A stretch of 64,000 nucleotides of DNA from LMUY01 sp965199005 (GTDB lineage Bacteria > Pseudomonadota > Alphaproteobacteria > Acetobacterales > Acetobacteraceae). A model generated the notes under the pieces. It was given only the letters and a program-made list of their open reading frames with translations. It made no database searches and was not told where the DNA came from. The position numbers were made by a program, and so were the translations under genes. Below, piece after piece: positions 1 through 7,832 of the stretch (position 1 is its first letter; each line of letters opens with the position of its first letter). The stretch covers positions 2,728,001 to 2,792,000 of the forward strand of contig CBDAQK010000001.1 of assembly GCA_965199005.1 (NCBI GenBank), in the 5' to 3' direction.

Positions 1-180
1 CCGCCACCTTGCCTACCGGTTCCAAGTCTGCGTCGAGGTGGCCGGTCTCTCCGGCCGTTCTGCCAGCCTGGCGACGGCGGTGCCCTCGTGTGGCGGAAGA
101 CAGACATGGCGGCGGTCGGCTTAGTGTTCTCGGGGGCCGTTTGTGTTGTATAACGACGAAATAGGCCAGCGGCAGAGTCG
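1..180. other. window edge, no gene seen
   Basis: Short GC-rich stretch before the HU gene. No open frame here resembles a known family, and no RNA gene was recognised. It may be the tail of something outside the window. Confidence 0.3.
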
Positions 181-243
181 ATGTCATGGCAGCAACTCCC
201 CGCAGTGTTACATTGGGGGACGAACGACCAAAGGATTGCACGC

Positions 244-519
244 TTGAAGATTGCCGAATTAATCGATCACGTTGCCAGCACCGCTGGCATGGACAAGGCT
301 CTAGCAAAGAAAGCCGTGGAAGCAGTCTTTAGTGGTATCATAGACGGCGCCAAAGCAGGAGACGAGGTGAACCTACCAGGCTTCGGCAAGTTCAAGGTCA
401 AGGATGCACCTGCCCGCCAGGGACGGAATCCGTCGACCGGTGAGGCGATAGAGATCGCCGCCTCGCGCAAGCTGACCTTCAGCCCGGCGAAACAGGTGAA
501 GGATGTCCTGGCAGGGTGA
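244..519 (+). CDS. HU-family DNA-binding protein
   Basis: Small histone-like protein that bends and compacts DNA as a dimer. The sequence shows the HU pattern: an N-terminal helix pair (KIAELIDHVA...KKAVEAVF), then the beta-arm region with LPGFGKFKV, RQGRNPSTGE and the basic end of the arm, finishing with the short helix FSPAKQVKDVLAG. I chose the TTG at 244 because it gives about 91 residues, the usual HU length, and AAAGGA lies about 10 bases upstream. An ATG at 181 in the same frame would add 21 residues that do not look like HU. It stands alone, with no operon partner. It is probably a second, accessory HU copy. Confidence 0.88.
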   Translation: MKIAELIDHVASTAGMDKALAKKAVEAVFSGIIDGAKAGDEVNLPGFGKFKVKDAPARQGRNPSTGEAIEIAASRKLTFSPAKQVKDVLAG

Positions 520-732
520 CGCTGATGTGCCGAAGAGGCGCCGTGGCGGCGGATAAGGTTTTCTCCGGCTGGAGTGCTCAGTTCCTGCTCTGGGTGGCGA
601 GATGACTTCCAGAACGTCAGGAGATTGCGGATAGCAGCTACGCCGCCGTCGGCTAGCTGACATCTAACCCGTATTTGCCAGTTTTTCTGGAAGCCCATCC
701 GGCATCCGCCGCGAAGCCGGCGCACTCTCTTC

Positions 733-1343
733 TCACCCAGAAGCAAGATGTGCGGTCTCGGTCGGCTTGACCGAGATGATGTCTCCTGCCAGAGACCCGG
801 TCTCCATGTAGCGCACCTCCTGATTGTTGTTCGTTCCGGTCGCATGCTCGTAGACGCGCACGAAGCGGTCGGGACCGGAACGGTAAGCCAGAGCCTGAGT
901 CAACACGAGCTGGTCTCCGTCACCGCTGTGCAGACTGGCCGTCACCACCAGCAGGATGGGCCAGCCGGCGGCACGATGCGAACGAACGATTTACGCCATG
1001 TCCAGGGAGTGGCGTTCGAACGACAACGGAATAACGCATTATCCGACGTGTTGCTCAGGCCGCCTTTCAGATCAGGGTCGCACGTTCCTGATGCAGCCTT
1101 GCGCAGGCAGAGGGTGATGGCACCGGGCACCTCGTCGCGCTCAATCCGAAAAGGGTCTTCGACAGGCAAGGCTTGGGTGGCGGTGAAGTGCCATGCGGAG
1201 CACGTGCCGAACGGTTGGGACAGGTCGAGAGACAGGATCGTGGCCGGAGCGGGAGGGAGTGCCGCGACAGCGATCGCTGTCCAGAATAAAATGGCGCTGC
1301 CTGCAAGGGCGAACGGAGCGAATTGCCTGAACCGCGAGGTCAC
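733..1343 (-). pseudogene. secreted hypothetical protein, frameshifted
   Basis: The first frame (1343 to about 970) begins with a basic N-terminus and a hydrophobic stretch (FALAGSAILFWTAIAVAA), a good signal peptide, and runs to about residue 125. At about 965-985 the coding signal passes to another frame, which continues GWPILLVVTASLHSGDGDQL and then VRVYEHATGTNNN until a stop at 733. Just before that stop the expected continuation again appears to leave the frame. I do not know the family. It looks like a periplasmic protein of unknown role inactivated by at least two small indels. A sequencing error would be the alternative explanation. Confidence 0.5.
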
Positions 1344-1700
1344 TGCCGCATTCGGGTAGGACTCGAAACCGCACCCAATCCGGCGATCCGCGAAGGGGCC
1401 GAGGAAAGAAATGGAGCTGCTTCAGGTCACTTTCCGCGGACGTCTCGGTCCAGCGCATTATCGATGCCGCCTGCGCCTTCGGCCGTGCCTGACGGGCTTC
1501 AACGCACCTTGCGTGCCGGCGACCACCGGCCACCGGGCCTGCCAGGGGAGGGCGGCTAGTACCTCTGCACAGAGGTTTTGAAGGGTTGGCTCGGTACGTG
1601 TGTAGACAGCTGCGAGTGCTACCCGGCTAGACCAGGTCCGACCTAGCACCGACATTTAATGTCCTGTGTCGGGCTCGAACCCACCCCTGCTTTCAAACTA
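1344..1700. other. intergenic, nothing recognised
   Basis: About 350 bases between the broken secreted protein and the oxidoreductase. The bases near 1670-1690 read on the minus strand like a tRNA T-arm, but no full cloverleaf could be built. No coding frame with family resemblance was seen. Confidence 0.3.
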
Positions 1701-2780
1701 CTACGGCTTGAGCACCGTCAGCTTGAACGGCCCGGCGTTGGCCGCCGCGTGCGCGACGGCGTCGTTGGCCCCGGCCAGCGGAAATGCCGTCACTGCCCAG
1801 TGGCCGAGGTCCAGCAGCCCGCCGCGAACCAGGCCCACCAAGCTCGGTATGGCGGCGGTGTCATACATCCATTGGCCGCGCACCGTGATCAGGTTGCGCA
1901 TGATCCAGGGGTAGGGCAGCGCGAGATCCTCGCCGCCCAGCATGCCGACGCCGCCCATCAGCACGCCTCTACCGCCCTGCCGCAGCGTCATGATGGCGGC
2001 GCGCGCCACGCCGGCACCGACCGAGGGAGGCAGGAAGTCCTGCACCGCGTCGATCGGGCCCGGTGCCGCCCGCTTCATGGTCTCCGTGTCGGCTGCACCA
2101 TCTCCGCTCAGCCGAACCGGCACCACCCGCTGGCCGAAGCGGGCCCGAAGGTCGTCCAGCACCGCGGCGTTGCGGCCCGGCGCCACGACGCAGCGTGCGC
2201 CCATCGCCAGTGCCAATGCCACGGTTGCCGAGCCGAAGTTGCCGGTGGCTCCACTCACCAGCAGCGTTTCGCCGGGCCGAAAGTCCATCGCCAGCAAGCC
2301 GCCGTAGGCGATCAGCAACGTGCCGATCGCGCACCACTGTCCGGCCTCCGCGGAATCGATCGCGCCGATGGGTGCGGCGTTCTCCGTCGGCACGCGGACC
2401 TGCTCGGCAAACGTGCCGTCGCGGAAATAGCGCTGGAGCTTTTGCCCGCCCTCGCCTCGGGCGCTCGCGCCCTGCAGGGTGATGTCGGGCGTGGGGGTTC
2501 CGTCACGCGACCGCACTGTGGGATCGCAGAACACCCAGTCTCCAGGCTGCAGCCGAGTGGCGTCTGGACCGAGCGCGCGCACCCGGCCGATGCCGCCGGC
2601 ACCCGGCACCACCGGCGTTGGCAACAGGTATCGCCGCGCCCCGCTTAACACCTCGTCCGTGTAGGATAGTACCGGTGCGGCGACGACGTCCACCAGCACC
2701 TCTCCCGTGCCGATTACCGGATCGTCCACCTGCTCGGCACTCAGCGGCACTCCGAACTTATGTAGAATGGCGGCCTTCAT
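1701..2780 (-). CDS. zinc-type alcohol dehydrogenase / quinone reductase (MDR family)
   Basis: Medium-chain dehydrogenase/reductase, expected to oxidise an alcohol or reduce a quinone or enone with NAD(P). It starts MKAAILHKFG, the typical MDR beginning, has the N-terminal GroES-like fold (PVVPGAGGIGRV, LQPGDWVF) and then the Rossmann motif SGATGNFGSATVALALAMGA at about residues 165-185. The classical Cys/His zinc ligands are not evident, so it is likely of the zinc-independent quinone oxidoreductase/acryloyl reductase type. The start at 2780 (359 aa) was preferred over a longer frame because upstream residues do not match the family. It is divergent from the XRE regulator, the usual layout for a self-contained regulator/oxidoreductase pair. 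Confidence 0.87.
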   Translation of the reverse strand: MKAAILHKFGVPLSAEQVDDPVIGTGEVLVDVVAAPVLSYTDEVLSGARRYLLPTPVVPGAGGIGRVRALGPDATRLQPGDWVFCDPTVRSRDGTPTPDITLQGASARGEGGQKLQRYFRDGTFAEQVRVPTENAAPIGAIDSAEAGQWCAIGTLLIAYGGLLAMDFRPGETLLVSGATGNFGSATVALALAMGARCVVAPGRNAAVLDDLRARFGQRVVPVRLSGDGAADTETMKRAAPGPIDAVQDFLPPSVGAGVARAAIMTLRQGGRGVLMGGVGMLGGEDLALPYPWIMRNLITVRGQWMYDTAAIPSLVGLVRGGLLDLGHWAVTAFPLAGANDAVAHAAANAGPFKLTVLKP

Positions 2781-2884
2781 GTGCGAACTCCCTGGACAAC
2801 GTAGCTGGGAAATGGCGTTTTCCGGGCATAGAAGGAGAACCGGTCGCATACTGGTCTTCCATGATACCACCCTCGGAGCACGGC

Positions 2885-3655
2885 ATGCAGGGCAACCGTC
2901 CATTCGGAGACTTCCTGCGTTCACGTCGCACGCGCCTGAACCCGGACAAGGTCGGCGATGCAACCCGGCCGCGGCGTCGCACGCCCGGCCTAAAGCGCGA
3001 GGAGGTGGCGCAGCGCGCCGGCATCAGCGCGGAGTGGTACGTCAAGTTGGAGCAGGGCCGTGCCGTCTCCCCCTCGCCCGAGACGGTGGAGGCACTCGGT
3101 CGCGCCCTGCGGCTTGATCGGATAGAGCTGGCTCACCTGCGCTCGCTTGCAGCGGCAGGTGGACGACAGCCGTTCCAGCGCGAGGACACACCGGATGTGC
3201 TTCGCCGAATGGTCGCTGGCCTGTCGGAGCCTGCCTACCTCACTGGACAGCGTTGGGATGTTCTGGCCTGGAACGACGCTGCCGCGGCGCTGTTTGGCGA
3301 CTTCGGCCGGCTCGGAACCGAGGACCGCAACATCCTCCACTGGATGTTTACCGACCCGGCCGCCAAGACGCTGTTCAGTGAGACCTGGGCTGAGGAGGCG
3401 CGGCGCATGGTGTCGTTGTTCCGTGCGGCTCACGACCTCTGGCCGGGTGACGCGGCCTTCGTCTTGCTCGTGGACCGGATACGCGCGAGGTGTCTGGAGT
3501 TCAGCCCTTGGTGGTCCGAGCACAGGGTCGGTGCACCGATGTCCGGCACCAAGCACCTACATCATCCGACGCTCGGCTTCGTACGCTATGAATATGCAAG
3601 TTTCCAGGCCAACGACGACCCGGCGCTCAAGCTTGCACTCTACATGCGGCGCTGA
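2885..3655 (+). CDS. XRE-family regulator with MmyB-like ligand domain
   Basis: Transcription factor. Residues 1-75 carry a helix-turn-helix (KREEVAQRAGISAEWYVKLEQGR). The remainder matches the MmyB-like sensor domain found in actinobacterial and proteobacterial regulators (TGQRWDVLAWNDAAAALFGDF, NILHWMF, and the C-terminal HPTLGFVRYEYASFQ). An ATG at 2861 in frame is an alternative start. It is transcribed away from the MDR oxidoreductase with about 100 bases between them. Regulators of this type usually control the divergent oxidoreductase, so its target is probably that gene plus itself. Confidence 0.88.
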   Translation: MQGNRPFGDFLRSRRTRLNPDKVGDATRPRRRTPGLKREEVAQRAGISAEWYVKLEQGRAVSPSPETVEALGRALRLDRIELAHLRSLAAAGGRQPFQREDTPDVLRRMVAGLSEPAYLTGQRWDVLAWNDAAAALFGDFGRLGTEDRNILHWMFTDPAAKTLFSETWAEEARRMVSLFRAAHDLWPGDAAFVLLVDRIRARCLEFSPWWSEHRVGAPMSGTKHLHHPTLGFVRYEYASFQANDDPALKLALYMRR

Positions 3656-3789
3656 GGAAACGGGCTAAACTGCCAGTTGCTTACCACCGATGGTGTAGAA
3701 AAAGTCAGTTGATCCCGCCTCGTAGCGGCCGACTCACTCCTGGGTGAGCTCAATGCAGGCGACGCGCTTGTGGGTGAGCTGACGGTCTT

Positions 3790-4015
3790 GCAGGAGAGCC
3801 TGTTGTACAGGTTCAACCTGGACCGCCAAGTACCGCTGGATCACCTGCTGCGCTCGATCGAGCGTCTTGTCACCAGTCCGGTGTTCGCAAGCACCTGCAA
3901 CCCTTCTCCAGCAATACCGGGGTCGTCCCTCAGACGATCCTGAGCTGATCATCCGGATGCTCATCGATGGCCATTGTTTCGCCATCCGCTCAAAGCGCCT
4001 CGCCGCCGTCAAAAC
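3790..4015 (+). pseudogene. IS1182/IS5-type transposase N-terminal remnant
   Basis: Three reading frames in succession give pieces of one transposase: ESLLYRFNLDRQVPLDHLLR, then SIERLV, then GRPSDDPELIIRMLIDGHCF and AIRSKR. These match the N-terminal DUF772-like domain of IS1182-family transposases (family consensus approx. GRPSIDPELMIRMLIVGY). At least two frameshifts and an internal stop separate them, and the catalytic domain is missing. Inactive debris. Confidence 0.7.
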
Positions 4016-4045
4016 CACTGATCCCGACAATGCCGACACGAATAC

Positions 4046-4507
4046 TCATGGTGGTGTCCTTATACGGTTCGGGAACGCGGGGCCGCGGCCGCTCCGGCGG
4101 GTAGGACCTACGGTGAGGCAGTCATGACGCGGAAGGACGCTGATCGACGCGCAGCCCAGAGAGCCGCTGAATCGCGCCGGGTTTGCCGGAGGCTCCACGT
4201 CTTGAGAGGATGGAGCGATGAGCAAGTCCCCTTGGGCAATTTCACGCGATGTCAGCGGTTGGGTAGCCTCGCGCAGCACATCATAGATAACCCGAAGACA
4301 TTCACCGTGACGAAACCATGAAATCCGTTCCCGTTGCTTTGGCTCCGCATCCTGCAAAAGCAAATCTGGATCGAACAGACGCATGGTGGCATCCAGGTGC
4401 GTCAGGTTGCCACGGTGCTCTGCAAGCTGTTGTTCAAGACGGCCCACCAACCCGATAAGCTCCGACCGCTTGTCCTGCAGTCCACTGATAACCTGCAGCT
4501 CTACCAT
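4046..4507 (-). CDS. conserved hypothetical, helical N-terminus, altered C-terminus
   Basis: The first 100 residues are a recognisable alphaproteobacterial family often found near integrases and IS elements: LQVISGLQDKRSELIGLVGR, a coiled-coil-like segment, LTHLDATMRLFDPDLLL, then a winged-helix-like part with VYDVLREATQPLTSREIA. After REIAQ the sequence no longer resembles the family and becomes low complexity, so a frameshift near 4220 has probably replaced the native tail. The function is unknown. It lies between two transposase remnants and is probably no longer functional. Confidence 0.5.
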   Translation of the reverse strand: MVELQVISGLQDKRSELIGLVGRLEQQLAEHRGNLTHLDATMRLFDPDLLLQDAEPKQRERISWFRHGECLRVIYDVLREATQPLTSREIAQGDLLIAPSSQDVEPPANPARFSGSLGCASISVLPRHDCLTVGPTRRSGRGPAFPNRIRTPP

Positions 4508-4689
4508 CCAGATCTCCTCTCAACAGGGAAGACCAGGATGATAGCCAGCCACAAAAGTCAGTTGAACAACCCAGTGGTGGCGGCTGCTACATAAGGCCGG
4601 ATCGATGCCAACGAAACGGCGCAATGTCCGCGCTCCAACTGGCGGATGTGAAGTCAGTGCACGGGGCGCTGACCCACCATATGCCGCTC

Positions 4690-5090
4690 GGTGTCAGTCA
4701 CCTTCCTTGATGTCGCGGATATCCTTGACGACGATTTCGCCGTCTACAATGTTCGAGGCCGCAAATGAGTCTGGAACGAAGCAGCATCAAGGTCGCGCGC
4801 GGCATCGTTGTCGACGCGACCATCATCAGCGCACCGAGTTCAATCAAGAATGCAGCGGCCGCGCGTGATCCCGTCATGTGTCAGACGCGCAAGGGCAATC
4901 AACGGAATTTCGGCATGAAAGCGCATTTCAGCGTCGATAGCGCAGCAAGGTGATCCACACCTTGGTGGCAACTGCGGCCAACTTTGCCAACTGTAATGGA
5001 ACTTCCAGCTTGTCGAGCGGCTACAGGGTGGCGGGAGCTGTCGATGCGGCGTTGCGATACATAGCGGTCGAGTGGGATTGGCCGGACCGA
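4690..5090 (+). pseudogene. IS5-family transposase remnant
   Basis: Frames near 4765-4953 give GIVVDATIISAPSSIKNAAA followed by RKGNQRNFGMKAHFSVDS, the conserved central block of IS5/IS1031-type transposases, including the first catalytic Asp in VDAT. After about 4945 a different frame continues KVIHTLVATAANFANC, the next conserved block. The N-terminal part is scrambled and the C-terminal third with the remaining catalytic residues is lost. It abuts the 3' end of the MarR gene. Confidence 0.75.
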
Positions 5091-5098
5091 CACTCTCG

Positions 5099-5626
5099 CT
5101 AGCCCGCCCGCTTGATACGCGAACTGGGCGGCGACCGGCCAACAGCGCTCTGGTTCATCCGGCGCAGGAACGCTGGCCCGACTATGCTGGCCATCCTTCG
5201 ATCGGCCCGGTCGATGCCCCTCTTCAGCCGGTCCATCATCGCAAGGCGCCGCGGGGTGAAGACGACGGCCTTCGCCCGGCGATCCCCACTGTCCGGCCGG
5301 CGCGCGACGAGCTCGAGCGCTTCGGCACGGTCGACAAGTTCCAGCATGGTCTGCTTCGTAACGCGGGCGCTTGCCGCGATGGTCGACAGCCTCGTCCCCC
5401 TGAGGTCCAGGTTCTGAATGAGCGAAACGTGCACTTGGCTGACGGGACCAAAGCCGTTGTCGTTGAAGTCCGCGAGCTTATCAGTCACGAACATGTCGGC
5501 CGCACAGAGCAACAATCGCCCGATGTTCCGCGTCCGCCATTCAGGATTCAACCCTGGCAAGTCGCCTCCTGTCCAATCGACGGTAATCCGCCGGCTTTGT
5601 GAAAATTGGCGGCACTGCCGCTGCAA
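5099..5626 (-). CDS. MarR-family transcriptional regulator
   Basis: Winged-helix regulator. The core spans TRNIGRLLLCAADMF (dimerisation helix), LRGTRLSTIAASARVTKQTM (recognition helices) and LVARRPDSGDRRAKAVVFTP (wing with the typical DxRD/R pattern). The 175-residue frame begins at a TTG. A better start may be the TTG at 5558-5560, which follows AGGAGG closely. The last residues (SPPSSRIKRAG) look atypical and may come from the adjacent IS5 remnant. It is divergent from the periplasmic binding protein at 5748 and may control it. Confidence 0.82.
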   Translation of the reverse strand: MQRQCRQFSQSRRITVDWTGGDLPGLNPEWRTRNIGRLLLCAADMFVTDKLADFNDNGFGPVSQVHVSLIQNLDLRGTRLSTIAASARVTKQTMLELVDRAEALELVARRPDSGDRRAKAVVFTPRRLAMMDRLKRGIDRADRRMASIVGPAFLRRMNQSAVGRSPPSSRIKRAG

Positions 5627-5747
5627 CCCCGTCTTTGATTGACGCAGGCCACCTGTGCAAGGGGCACCTCCGATATGCGTCGTGCTGATCGCGGCTTGTG
5701 TTCGCCACAGGAGATTAGTAAAACGACCTGACTAAAGGAGAAGCCGC

Positions 5748-6938
5748 ATGCTGTCACGGTCGATGCTCTGCCTGCTTGTTGCAACGGGTCTCAGCTCCGG
5801 CGCGCGGGCAGCAGACCCGGCACCGATCCGAATCACCGTGCTCGCCGATTTCAATGACGACCTCTATGATGCCAGAGCCGGCCGCGGTGGCGTGGACGCG
5901 ACCCGCATGGCCGTTGCTGATTTCGGCGGTTCGGTGCTCGGCCGGTCCGTGGTGGTCGACGCGCTGAACGATCACAACAAGGCGGCCGAGGCACCCGGTT
6001 TGGCAACCCAGGCCTATGATGCCGGCGCCGACCTGTTGATGGACCTGCAGAACGCCCCCATCGCGGCGGCGGTCAGCAAGGTCGCAACGCAGCGGCACAA
6101 GCTCGCGATCAGCACCAACTCGGCCAGCCCGGCCCTTACCCGCGGCGCATGCAGCCGCTATTTCTACCACTATTCCTACGATGGGACGGCGATCGAGACG
6201 GCAACCGCCAACTATCTCGCCGCACAACTGAACGGCAAACGCTGGGTCATGGTGGCCGGGGATGCCGGGTTCGGGCGCGGCGCCGTTGCAACCTTCACAC
6301 CCATCATCACGGCGCATGGCGGGGAGGTGCTGAAAACCTTCATCGTGCCGCTGGATACTACGGACTATTCGGCTGTGCTGGCGGAGACAAGCGGCCTCCA
6401 TCCGGACGTCGTCGCCATGTTCAGCGACGGTGCCCGGGCGGACAATGCCGTGGCCGCCGCAACGAAGGCCGCGCTGAACGCGCAGGTCACGACCACCGTG
6501 CTGTTCCTGTCGGATGTGGACCGGATCAAGGATGGCTACGCTGGCGTGGTGGCGGCGGTCCCTTGGTATTGGGGGCTGGACGCGGCGTCCCGCAGCTGGG
6601 CCGACCGCTTCGCCGCCAGCCATGCCGGGCTGCGCCCGACCGCACCGCAGGCTGCCGACTACTCGGCCACGACGCAGTGGCTGACCGCCGTGCGCGAGGC
6701 TGGCACCACAGACGCCGATGCCGTGATCCGTACGTTGGATGGCCATAAGTTCAACGACATGTTCGCCCATGATGGGGAGTTCCGCGCCAGCGACCATGCC
6801 GTCGTGCACGACCTCTATATCGTCAAGGTCAAACCATCGGCTCAGGTGACGGAGCCGCATGCCTGGTTCGACGTGCTGGCCACCGTCTCGGCAGCGACCG
6901 CGTTCCCGGCTAACAGCGACTGCAAGATGCCGCAATGA
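5748..6938 (+). CDS. periplasmic substrate-binding protein, Peripla_BP_6 type
   Basis: Binding component of a branched-chain amino acid/urea-type ABC uptake system. It has a signal peptide (MLSRSMLCLLVATGLSSGARA, cleavage before ADP) and the LivK-like fold: ITVLADFNDDLYDARAG near the N-terminus, AVADFGG...VVVDALNDH, then DLLMDLQNAPIAAAVSKVA, NSASPALT and a C-terminal lobe with AADYSATTQWLTAVREAG. The start is well placed, with AAAGGAG eight bases upstream. No permease or ATPase gene is nearby, so it either works with a transporter encoded elsewhere or serves as a sensor. The ligand cannot be told from sequence; relatives next to alcohol or aromatic oxidation genes are common. Confidence 0.87.
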   Translation: MLSRSMLCLLVATGLSSGARAADPAPIRITVLADFNDDLYDARAGRGGVDATRMAVADFGGSVLGRSVVVDALNDHNKAAEAPGLATQAYDAGADLLMDLQNAPIAAAVSKVATQRHKLAISTNSASPALTRGACSRYFYHYSYDGTAIETATANYLAAQLNGKRWVMVAGDAGFGRGAVATFTPIITAHGGEVLKTFIVPLDTTDYSAVLAETSGLHPDVVAMFSDGARADNAVAAATKAALNAQVTTTVLFLSDVDRIKDGYAGVVAAVPWYWGLDAASRSWADRFAASHAGLRPTAPQAADYSATTQWLTAVREAGTTDADAVIRTLDGHKFNDMFAHDGEFRASDHAVVHDLYIVKVKPSAQVTEPHAWFDVLATVSAATAFPANSDCKMPQ

Positions 6939-6971
6939 CGGTACGGCGCGCTGAGGGCGAGATGGAATGCG

Positions 6972-7433
6972 ATGAGTGACGAGGTGACCGGTAACAGGCT
7001 GCTGCTGCCGCAGCTCGGGGGCTTTTACGGCACCCTCGCGCCATACAGCTACGCCTTCATGCGTTTCTGCACGGGAATGGTTCTCCTGCCCCATGGCATC
7101 CAGAAATTCTTCTTCGGCGGGGCGGCGGCAACAGCCAAGGCAGCGCTAGGCGGACTCGACCCAGACCTGTCCCTCGCCGTGGCCTATGCGACCGGCTGCG
7201 TTGAACTGTTCGGTGCCCTCTTCCTCGCGGTCGGCCTGCTCACCCGGCTTGCCGCGTTGTCGATCGTCGTCGAGATGACGGTCATCGTGTTCGTCATTCT
7301 CTGGCCCAACGGATATTTTTGGACCAACCGTGGCTTTGAATACGCCCTGCTATGGGGCCTGCTCGCGCTTGCTTGTTTCTTCCACGGCGGAGGCCGCTAT
7401 TCCATCGACCGCCTGTTGCCACGCGAACTCTAG
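6972..7433 (+). CDS. DoxX family membrane protein
   Basis: Integral membrane protein of about 153 aa with four predicted hydrophobic segments: FMRFCTGMVLLPHGIQKFFF (typical DoxX first helix), a second near VAYATGCVELFGALFLAVGL, a third at LSIVVEMTVIVFVILW, and a last at YALLWGLLALACFFHGGG. DoxX proteins are linked to thiosulfate oxidation or oxidative stress, but most members are of unknown role. It lies 33 bases after the binding-protein gene and may be cotranscribed with it. Confidence 0.87.
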   Translation: MSDEVTGNRLLLPQLGGFYGTLAPYSYAFMRFCTGMVLLPHGIQKFFFGGAAATAKAALGGLDPDLSLAVAYATGCVELFGALFLAVGLLTRLAALSIVVEMTVIVFVILWPNGYFWTNRGFEYALLWGLLALACFFHGGGRYSIDRLLPREL

Positions 7434-7566
7434 GGAAAGGGCAGCCGTGCCCCGGTGCCGCCCCGTCCGGAAACGTCGACCGTGCTGATGGGAACCGCAT
7501 AGGAACACTATGATGGTGTCCGCCACTCGCCGTCACTTCGTCAAAGCCGCTTCCCTCGTAACCGCC

Positions 7567-7571
7567 TTCAT
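7567..7571 (+). other. TTCAT target-adjacent motif of the TnpB element
   Basis: The pentamer TTCAT immediately precedes the inferred left end. IS200/IS605-type elements insert 3' of a short fixed pentamer, and TnpB uses the same motif as its target-adjacent motif. The assignment follows from the in-frame reconstruction of the interrupted gene. Confidence 0.7.
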
Positions 7572-7832
7572 CAGTGATCGGCCGGAAACCTGGCCCTTCA
7601 GGGCCGGGAGGAAGGCCACGAGGCAAGCTTACCGTAGGGGGTAGGCGTCAAGGAAAGATGTGACCGTGCAGCGGGCGAGAAACTCCTTGCCAAAGGCCGG
7701 GAGGCGCTTGCTACCATTGCGGGTTGGTCCTGTGGATGCGGGCTCCAACCGACCGCCTGAGGTGCACGCCGTTGAGCTGTCAAGCTCCGCGGTGGCAGGC
7801 CGGTCCGGATCCCGTGCCGGGAAGTCGGGACA

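Noticed and set aside
1655..1700. Minus-strand sequence resembling a tRNA T-arm (GGGTTCGAGCCC)
   Set aside because: No D-arm, anticodon arm or matching acceptor stem could be built around it, so it is not called as a tRNA or attachment site.
6000..7090. Long minus-strand open frame opposite the binding-protein gene
   Set aside because: It is a shadow of the plus-strand gene created by high GC content; it has no family resemblance, while the plus strand has a clear signal peptide and fold.
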